The notes beneath the pieces are model-generated. The model was not told the DNA's origin. It was given only the letters and a program-made list of their open reading frames with translations, and ran no database searches. From Manis javanica (lineage: Eukaryota > Chordata > Mammalia > Pholidota > Manidae), in contig NC_133174.1 of NCBI RefSeq assembly GCF_040802235.1, forward strand, positions 106,335,647 through 106,399,646: a stretch of 64,000 bases of DNA. The letters run 5' to 3'. This document shows positions 55,805 to 64,000 of this stretch, piece by piece. Position numbers and translations under genes: made by a program. Numbering within the stretch: position 1 is the first letter of the stretch; each line of letters starts with the position of its first letter.

Positions 55805-56671
55805 ATGAAACGTCAAAAGAACATGATTCAGACCAAAATCTCACAAACCCCAGAAAAAGGGCCTAATGAAACTGAACTCACCAATCTGCCTGAAAGAGAG
55901 TTCAAAATAAAAATCATAAACATGCTTATGGAGGTACAGAAAAATATTCAAAAACTCAGGAACGAATTTAAGTCGGAGATTCAATCATTAATAAATTCCA
56001 TATCTGAAATGAAACATACAATGGAGGAATTTAAAAGCAGATTAGATTTAGAAGAAGAGATGGTAAATGGAAAAGAAATTAGAGAAAAGGAATACAAAAA
56101 AGCTGAGGCACAAAGAGAAAAAAGGATCTCTAATAATGAAATAATATTGAGAGAATTGTGTGATGAATCCAAACAGAAGAATATTCATATTATAGGGGTA
56201 CCAGAAGAAGAAGAGAGAGAAAAAGGGATAGAAAGTGTCACTGAGGAGGTAATTGCTGAAAACTTCCCCAATCTGGGGAAGGAGATAGTCTCTCAAGCCA
56301 TGGAGGTGCACAGATCTCCCAACACAAGGGACCCAAGGAAGACATCAAGACATATAATAATTAAAATGGCAAAGATCAAGGATAAAGACAGGCTTTTAAA
56401 AGCAGCTAGAGAGAGAAAAAAGATCACATATAAAGGAAAACCCATCAGGCTATCATCAGACCTCTCAACAGAAACCTTACAGGCCAGAAGGGAGTGGCAA
56501 GATATATTTAATGCAATGAAGCAGAAGGGCCTTGAAACAAAAATACTCTACCCAGCAAGGTTATCATTTAAATTTGAAGGAGGAATTAAACAATTTTCAG
56601 ATAAGAAAAAGTTGAGAGAATTTACCTCCCACAAACCACCTCTAAAGTGCATTTTGGATGGACTGCTATAG
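55805..56671 (+). CDS. LINE-1 ORF1p, full length (copy 3)
   Basis: An uninterrupted 288-residue ORF1p, the trimeric RNA chaperone of the L1 particle. The start ATG 55805 (MKRQKNM) matches the ORF1 starts of the other copies, and the end is at the ancestral stop after SHKPPLKCILDGLL. Visible are a coiled coil (about residues 35-115), an RRM beginning at NIHIIGVPEEEE (about 130), the conserved SRHIIIKMAKIKDKD stretch (about 188) and a C-terminal domain with LSTETLQARREWQDIF. Unlike copy 1, it has neither the 11-residue repeat nor the nonsense codon. ORF2 of the same element is broken, so autonomous movement is not expected. Whether the protein is made is unknown. Confidence 0.92.
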   Translation: MKRQKNMIQTKISQTPEKGPNETELTNLPEREFKIKIINMLMEVQKNIQKLRNEFKSEIQSLINSISEMKHTMEEFKSRLDLEEEMVNGKEIREKEYKKAEAQREKRISNNEIILRELCDESKQKNIHIIGVPEEEEREKGIESVTEEVIAENFPNLGKEIVSQAMEVHRSPNTRDPRKTSRHIIIKMAKIKDKDRLLKAARERKKITYKGKPIRLSSDLSTETLQARREWQDIFNAMKQKGLETKILYPARLSFKFEGGIKQFSDKKKLREFTSHKPPLKCILDGLL

Positions 56672-56872
56672 ATGGAAGTGTTCCTTCCTAAGGCTAAAGA
56701 GATGTCACCCAAGGGATAGACAAAGAGTACAGAATATGATTCATAACACAGAATGGAGGATGAAAAAGTAGGGAAAAAAAAGAACCTTTCAGCTGTGTTT
56801 GTAATAGCACACAAAGTGAGTTAAATTAGACTATTAGATAGTAAGGGAATTACCCTTGAACCTTTGGTAACC

Positions 56873-59800
56873 ATGAATCTACAGCCTGCAATGGCAATAA
56901 GTATATGCCTATTGATAGTCACCCTAAGTGTAAATAGTCTGAATGCACCAATCAAAAGACATAGAGTCACTGAATGGATTAAAAAACAAGACCCATGTAT
57001 ATGCTGCCTACAAGAGACTCACTTCAAACCCAAAGACATACACAGACTGAAAGTAAAGGGATGGAAAAAGATATTTCATGCAACTAACAGGGAGAAAAAA
57101 TCAGGAGTTCCAGTACTTATATCAGACAAAATAGACTTTAAAACAAAGAAAGTCACAAGAGACAAAGAAGGACATTACATAATGATAAAGGGGTCTGTCC
57201 AACAAGAGGATATAACTTATAAATATCTATGCACCCAACACAGGATCACCTACATATGTGAAACAAATACTAACAGAATTGAAGGAGGAAAGCAGTGCAT
57301 TACTTTTAGGAGACTTCAACACACCACTCACGCCAAAAGACAGATCAACCAAACAGAAAATAAGTAAAGAGACAGAGACACTAGAACAACATATTAGAAC
57401 AGATGGACCTAACGGACATCTACAGAACACTCCATCCAAAAGTAACGGGATGCACATTCTTCTCAAGTGCACATGGAACATTTTCAAGAATAGATCATAT
57501 ACTAGGCCACAAAAAGAACCTCAGTAAATTCAAAAAGATTTAAATTGTACCAACCAACTTCTCAGATCACAAAGGTATGAAACTAGAAATAAATTACACA
57601 AAGAAAACACAAAAGCCCACAAACACATGGAGGCTTAATAACATGCTCCTAAATAATAAATGGATCAATGACCAAACAAAAACAGAGATCAAGCAATATA
57701 TGGAGACAAATGACAAGAATGATTCAACAACAAAATCTGTGGGACGCAGCGAAGGCCATGCTAAGAAGGAAATATATTGCAATACAGGCCTACCTCAGGA
57801 AAGAAGAACAATCCCAAATGAACAGTCTAAACTCACAATTAATGAAACTAGAAAAGGAAGAACAAATGAGGCCCAAACTCAGTAGAAGGAGGGATATAAT
57901 AAAGATTAAAGCAGAAATAAATAAAATTGAGAAGATTAAAACAATAGAAAGAATTAATGAAAGGAGAAGCTGGTTCTTCAAGAAAATAAACAAAATAGAT
58001 AAACCCCTAGCTAGACTTATCAAGAAAAAAGAGAGTCTACACACATAAAAAACAGAATCAGAAATGAGAAAGGAAAAATCACTACAGAAACCACAGAAAT
58101 ACAAAGAATTATGAGAGAATACTATGAAAAATTATATGATAACAAACTGGATAACCTAGAAGAAATGGACAATTTTCTAGAAAAATAAAACCTTCCAAGG
58201 CTGACCCAGAAAGAAACAGAAAATCTGAATAGACCAATTACCAGCAAAGAAATTGAATTGGTAATCAAAAAACTATCTAAGAAAAAAAACCCCTAGACCA
58301 GATGGTTTCACTGCTGAATTTTATCAAACATTTAGTGAAGACCTAATACCCATCCTCCTTAAAGTTTTCCAAAAAGTAGAGGAGGGAGTACTCCCAAAGT
58401 CATTCCATGAGGCCAACATCACTTTAATACCAAAACCAAGGAAAGACACCACAAAAAAAGAAAATTACAGACCGATATCCCTGATGAACATAGATGCGAA
58501 AATATTAGCAAACCAAATTCAAAAATACATCAAAAAGATCATCCATCATGATTAAGTGGGATTCATCCCAGGGATGCAAGGAAGGTACAACATTAGAAAA
58601 TCCATCAATATCACTATATCAACAAAAAGAAGGACAAAAACCACATGATCATCTCCATAGATGCTGAAAAAGCATTTGACAGAATTCAATATCCATTCAT
58701 GATAAAAACTCTCAACAAAATGGGTATAGAGGGCAAGTACCTCAACATAATAAAGGCCATATATGACAAACCCACAGCCAACATTATACTTAACAGCCAG
58801 AAACTGAAAGCTATTCCTTTAAGATGGGAAACAAGACAAGGATGCCCACTCTCCCCACTTTTATTCAACATAGTTCTGGAGGTCCTAGCCGTGGCAATCA
58901 GACAACACAAAGAAATAAAAGGCATCCAGATAGGCAAGGAAGAAGTCAAATTGTCCCTGTTTGCAGATGACATGATACTCTACATAAAAAACCCTAAAGA
59001 ATCCACTCCAAAACTACTAGATCTAATATCTGAATTAAGCAAAGTTACACGATACAAAAGTAATACACAGAAATCTGTTGCTTTCCTATACACTAATGAT
59101 GAACTAACAGAAAGAAAAATCAGAAAAACAATTCCATTCACAATTGCATCAAAAAGAATGAAATACCTAGGAATAAACCTAACCAAGGAAGTGAAAGACC
59201 TGTATGCTGAAAACTGCAAGACACTCTTAAGAGAAATTAAAGAGGACACTAATAAATGGAAATTCATCCCATGCTCTTCACTTGGAAGAATTAATACTGT
59301 CAAAATGGCCATCCTGCCTAAAGCAATCTACAGATTCAATACAATGCCTATCAAAATACCTACAGCATTCTTCAATGAATGAGAGCAAATAGTTCTAAAA
59401 TTCATATGTAATAACAAAAGACACCGAATAGCCAAAGCAATCCTGAGAAGGAAGAATAAAACAGGTGGAATTACACTCCCTGACTTCTAGCTCTACTACA
59501 AAGCCACAGTAATCAAGACAATTTGGTACTGGCACAAGAATAGGCCCATAGGCCAGTGGAACAGAATAGAGAGTCCAGATATAAACTCAAGCATATATGG
59601 TCAATTAATATGCGTTCAAGGAGCCATGGATATACAATGGGGAAATGACAGCCTCTTCAACAGCTGGTGTTGGCAAAACTGGACAGCTACGTGTAAGAGA
59701 ATGAAACTGGATTACTGTCTAACCCCATACACAAAAATAAACTCAAAGTGGATCAAAGACCTGAATGTAAGTCATGAAACCATAAAACTGTTAGAAAAAA

Positions 59801-60688
59801 ATATAGGCAAAAATCTCTTGGACATAAACATGAGCAACTTCTTCATGAGCATATCTCCCCAGGCAAGGGAAACAAAAGCAAAAAGGAACAACTGGGACTA
59901 CATCAAACCGGAAAGCTTCTGTCCAGCAAAGGACACCACCAATAGAACAAAAAGCATCCTACAGTATGGGAGAATATATTCATAAATGACATATCCGATA
60001 AAGGGTTGACATCCAAGATATATAAAGAGCTCATGCACCTCAACAAACAAAAAGCAAATAATCCAATTAAAATATGGGCAGAGGAGCTGAACAGACACTT
60101 CTCCAAAGAAGAAATCCAGATGGCCAACAGGCACATGAAAAGATGCTCCACATCGCTAATCATCAGAGAAATGCATATTAAAACCACAATGAGATATCAC
60201 CTCACACCAGTTAGGATGGCCATCATCCAAAAGACAAACAACAACAAATGTTGGTGAGGATGTGGAGAAAGGGGAACCCTCCTACACTGCTGGTGGGAAT
60301 GTAAATTAGTTCAGCCATTGTGGAAAGCAGTATGGAGGTTCCTCAAAAAATAAAAATAGAAATACCATTTGACCCAGGAATTCCACTCCTAGGAATTTAC
60401 CCTAAGAATGCAGCACTCCAGTTTGAAAAAGACAGATGCACCCCTATGTTTATCGCAGCACTATTTACAATAGCTAAGAAATGGAAGCAACCTAAGTGTC
60501 CATCAGTAGATGAATGGATAAAGAAGATGTGCTACATATACACAATGGAATATTATTCAGCCATAAGAAGAAAACAAATCCTACCATTTGCAACAACATG
60601 GATGGAGCTACAGGGTATTATGCTCAGTGAAACAAGCCAGGCAGACAAAGACAAGTATCAAATGATTTCACTTATCTGTGGAGCATAA
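56873..60688 (+). pseudogene. LINE-1 ORF2 pseudogene (copy 3)
   Basis: It keeps the ancestral ATG (56873), but frameshifts and stops interrupt it at about 57212, 57280-57360, 57410, 57540, 57740, 58048, 58188, 58553, 58610 and 59380-59490. The longest surviving piece (58645-59382) holds the reverse-transcriptase FADD motif. The C-terminal cysteine cluster is cut by TGA after CW (about 60256). The stop at 59380-59382 is shared with copy 2. The end is the ancestral CGA-stop at 60686-60688. Confidence 0.9.
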
Positions 60689-61045
60689 GAACAAAGAAAA
60701 AACTGAAGGAACAAAACAGCAGCAAACTCACAGAACCCAAGAACGGACTAACAGTTACCAAGGGGAAAGGGACTGGGGAGGGTGGGTGGGAAGGGAGGGA
60801 TAAGGGGGAAAATGGGGCGTTATGATTAGCACAGATAATGTAGGTGGGAGGACACAGGAAAGGCAGTATATACAGAGAAGACAAGTAATGATTCTACAGC
60901 ATCTTACTACGCTGATGGACAGTGACTGTAATAGGGTTTGTGGGGGGGACTTGATAATGGGGGGAGTCTAGTAACCATAATGTTGTTCAAGTAGTTGTAC
61001 ATTAATGATATCAAGATAAAAAATTTTTAAAAATAGTTAAAATGG

Positions 61046-62560
61046 TCAATTTTATGTTATGCTTTACCACAATGAAAAAAAGTAATGCACATAGATTATA
61101 GAAAATCTGTGAAATACAGAAAAGTACAATAAAGAGAACAATAATCACTTATAAGCCCAGCACTTGCATGCACTATGACTAAGTTTTTCTTGTGTGTACA
61201 ATAATCACTTATAAGCCCAGCACTTGCATGTACTATGACTGTTTTTCTTGTGTGTAGGCACATATGTATGTGTGTGTTTGTGCATAAATATAAGCATATA
61301 TAATACATGTATAGGGAAGGTTAATTTTTTTTACAAAACTGTTCCTCCCATATATAAAAATCAGTATCCTGCTTTTTTCATTTATTATATAATGGATATT
61401 GTGTGAGGCCGTCAAGTATTGAGAACATCTTCCTTCCTTGTGTCTTCCAGCTTCTGGGGGCCTTAAGTGTTCTTGGTTTGTGGTGGCATAGCTCCAATCT
61501 GTGCCTCCATGATGCCATAAATAACAATTTCTTAGTTTTTTAATATTTAGGCTGTTTCTAATTCTTCAGTATAATAACATGTCAGTGAAAACGTTTGTAT
61601 TTTTTTCACATCTGTGATGACACCCTGTGGCTGTATTCCTAGAAGTTGATTTACAGGTCACAAGATAAAAATAATTCTAAGTCTCTTAATGAAGTCTGCA
61701 CCCTGGAAAGGTTTAAGTTTACACCTGCATCGGTGGTGAGTAAGAGTGGTTTATCTCAGCTGTCATCAGCAGTAATTACTCTCTCTTTCTAAATACTTGT
61801 GAACCTACAAGCTGGCAAATGCTGTCACATTGTTTACATTTGTTTCATTGATTATAAGCAAATTTCACCGTTTACCTAAATCAGTCCTTTCTATTTCTTT
61901 GTAAATTTCCCATTTATGTCCATTGCCTATTTTTCTTGGATATTCAGCTTTCTCTACTGATTGGTAAGAAGTCTTTATATGATACCTACATTAACCCTTT
62001 GTCATACATTGCATGTATTTGTCCCGTTTTGACATTTGGCTTCTAATGCTGTTTATGTGTTGTTTTATTTGTACGTATTTTAAACTTCTGTGCAATTATA
62101 TTTCTAACTTTGCTTTTCTGCATAAAGGCCGACCGTACCCCACGATCATATGACTGTTCACTCATGTATTTGTTAAGTACTGTTACAAATTTTATGCTTA
62201 GCACTTTAATATATTTAGAATTTACCTGGGGTATATGACATGAGGTAATCACCTGACTTTTTAAAAAGTATATAGTGTACCAATTGTTTAAGCACCGTTT
62301 TTTGGAATAATCTTTCTTTTCCCCACTACTTTGGGATACAACCTTGATCACATCCTAGACATTTATATATTCGACGGTCTATCTCAGGACTGTGTATTCC
62401 GTTCTGTTAATCTATCAGTCTGTCCTTGTGCCAGCCTCACACTGTTGTGATTCTTCTAGCTTTGTAATACCTTTGAATATTAAAAGATGGCAGGGCGCCT
62501 CCCTCCTCACTGCTCTTCTTCTCAACATGTCCTTGGTTATTCTCATCTTTTGTCCCCAAT
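61046..62560 (-). repeat. Old LINE-1-like sequence, antisense, with a 60-bp tandem duplication
   Basis: GATTTACAGGTCACAAG, TTAAGTTTACACCTGCATC, TTGCATGTATTTGTCCC, CAATTGTTTAAGCACCG and TTGTAATACCTTTGAATATT follow an old L1 in reverse. 61141-61200 and 61201-61260 are near-identical 60-bp units. Segment 61385-61510 looks foreign. Confidence 0.65.
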
Positions 62561-63240
62561 GAACTTGAACAAACCAAGGGACACTTAGGGCCACCAGAAG
62601 CTGTGAGAGATACCTTGTGATTGTGAGTGGATTCTGTTAAATCTAAAAATTTGGAATGACTTATGTAAAATCTGGGTTTTATTCAGGAACACAGTATATT
62701 TCTCCCTTAGTTTGTCTTCTTTCTTTACATTGAGCCATATGAAACTGCCAGTATTCTACCTTTCTGACCTACTCAAATGGCAATTTCATATGACTTAACC
62801 CTTTGAAAAGTTGATTTATTTATATGGTAATTATGCTCTTTCCAAAGAGTTTTCATTTAAAAAAAAAAAAAAGCCAGGGAGAGGGTGAGTGAAAAAGATA
62901 TACTTTAAGCTTTTTATTTATTTTTTAAAATCTTGGCCTTAAGAATTTCTCTTACTGTCAGGAGTGGGAATAGGCTCTTGCTGGTTGATCACCGGATGGA
63001 TGAAACAAAGGATATATAGATCACTGGCTTCCATGCTTTGAGGATCTTTTTAAAATAATAAAGCCATAGGGAACTGTCCAGTATTTCCTACCACCTCTTA
63101 TAATTTAGTGATCCTTAAGCATATACTTCAAGGTTTGGTGAGCTGGGCTTCCTTCCCATAGTAGGTCAGCCCAAAACCAGAGCCTCGAGCCTGGAGGTAG
63201 GGGTAGTCAGAAAGGGTAAAATTCAGGTAAGATTAAGGAA
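62560..63240. other. Unassigned stretch
   Basis: Intron 3 sequence with an A-tract (62858-62871) and no recognisable gene. Confidence 0.35.
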
Positions 63241-64000
63241 CCAGTTCCAATGTGTGGGAGATTTACCCACACCAAACGATTCTCTGACACCAGCTGGGTG
63301 TCCGACAATTCATTCAACTCAATTCTGACACTATCTTCCCAGAAGCACCAGAGTCCCCAGGTTAAGGCTCAGTCCCACAAGATGGCCCCACGCTTCAGAT
63401 GCCAATCCCAAGTCCAGGTAACTGTTACCTGTGCTTCTGACTAACTGGCTATAAATCAGGGGTTACCACTACTCCATCCTTGGGTTCAATTCATTTGCTA
63501 GAGCAGCTCACAGAACTCAGGAAACCAATTCACTCACTAGATCCCTGGTTTATTATAAAAAGTATTAAAGGATACAAATCAACAGAGATTTATAGGGTGA
63601 GGTCCTGAATAAAGGAGCTTTTATCCCCACGGAGTTTGGGACCTGGCACTGTGACACATGGATGCATTCTGGTCATCAGCTTGGAAGCTCTCCCATCCCC
63701 TGTGCCTTTGGGTCTTTATGAAGGCTTCCTTACATGGGCATGATTGATTAAATCATTGGCTGTAGGCAATGGATTCAACCTCCAGCCCCTCTCCCTTCCC
63801 GTCCTTAGGTGCTTTCCAGAAGTTGCCGTATTAGCATAAATTCAGGTGTGGTTGAAAGGAGTTTGTTATGACTGTCATGACACTTTTATCACTCTTATCA
63901 CTTAGGAAATTCCAAGGGTTTTGGGAGCTCTGGGCCAGAAATGGAGATGAAGATCAAATATATATTTCTTACTATAAATCACAAAGCACAAAGGGTTTCA
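63240..64000 (-). repeat. LTR-like element, antisense, running to the window edge
   Basis: CTGGTTTATTATAAAAAGTATTAAAGGATAC-like sequence, a GCATGATTGATTAAATCATTGGC block and GGAGCTCTGGGCCAGAAATG follow a common eutherian ERV LTR in reverse. TTTATTATAA on this strand corresponds to its polyadenylation/TATA-like part. The family is not named here. The 64-codon frame at 63250-63444 is part of it. Confidence 0.55.

Larger units (their letters stand above)
54885..61028 (+). mobile_element. Full-length LINE-1 (copy 3) in SLC25A43 intron 3, sense
   Basis: Flanked by aaaaacagttaaaatgg (54868-54884) and the same with one mismatch (61029-61045), so the insertion is 6,144 bp. The left site reads CTT|AAAAAC, a normal L1 endonuclease target. 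It carries a CAAGATGGCGGC YY1 site (54895-54906), a 5'UTR of about 920 bp without the tandem monomers of copy 1, intact ORF1, broken ORF2, and a 3'UTR of the copy 1 type. It lies in the same direction as the host gene. Confidence 0.94.

Noticed and set aside
1-64000. CRISPR arrays, operons, tRNA or rRNA genes
   Set aside because: None seen. The regular repeats present are microsatellite, L1 monomers or local duplications in a mammalian sequence.

Overview
This is a 64-kb piece of a placental-mammal genome, probably X-chromosomal. The only host gene I can identify is the 5' part of SLC25A43, on the + strand. Its first three coding exons lie at 43702-43976, 49989-50230 and 53422-53594, and the gene runs off the right edge. 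The rest is almost wall-to-wall transposable elements. MIR, L2, MLT1-type LTRs and hAT remnants point to a eutherian, and the high LINE-1 density fits the X, where SLC25A43 maps in other mammals. I see no Alu, B1/B2, Can-SINE, ruminant or equid SINE, so the host may be a SINE-poor lineage; I cannot name the species.

Layout. 1-16 kb is ancient repeat mosaic: a long antisense L2 (1038-3965) carrying an RPL17 processed pseudogene (1225-1850), MIRs, two MLT1-like LTRs, a split hAT element, and a long antisense old L1 (about 10.7-14.5 kb). 16.5-29.2 kb is a decayed endogenous retrovirus remnant with partial LTRs at both ends. Inside it sits a much younger full-length LINE-1 (copy 1, 19306-27597), flanked by a perfect 15-bp target-site duplication. 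Its ORF2 is open over about 1,271 codons. Its ORF1 has lost the last 37 codons to a nonsense change. The insertion carries 1.8 kb of extra 3' sequence: the end of another retrovirus (pol/env remnant, polypurine tract, LTR up to its polyadenylation site). This is the most interesting object in the window.

30.4-36.9 kb is a second full-length but broken LINE-1 (copy 2) with a recombinant 3' end. 37-43 kb holds L2, nested LTRs, a 5'-truncated L1 and a hAT transposase remnant. 43.3-44.1 kb is the SLC25A43 CpG-island promoter and exon 1. Introns 1 and 2 hold MIR, L2 and old L1 plus one young L1 tail with a 17-bp duplication. Intron 3 contains a third full-length LINE-1 (copy 3, 54885-61028) with an intact ORF1 and a broken ORF2.

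The protein-coding content therefore has two layers. One is a mitochondrial carrier of the host. The other is LINE-1 machinery: ORF1p as RNA chaperone and ORF2p as endonuclease/reverse transcriptase. The 5'-truncated tails, the pseudogene and the transduction are all products expected from that machinery.
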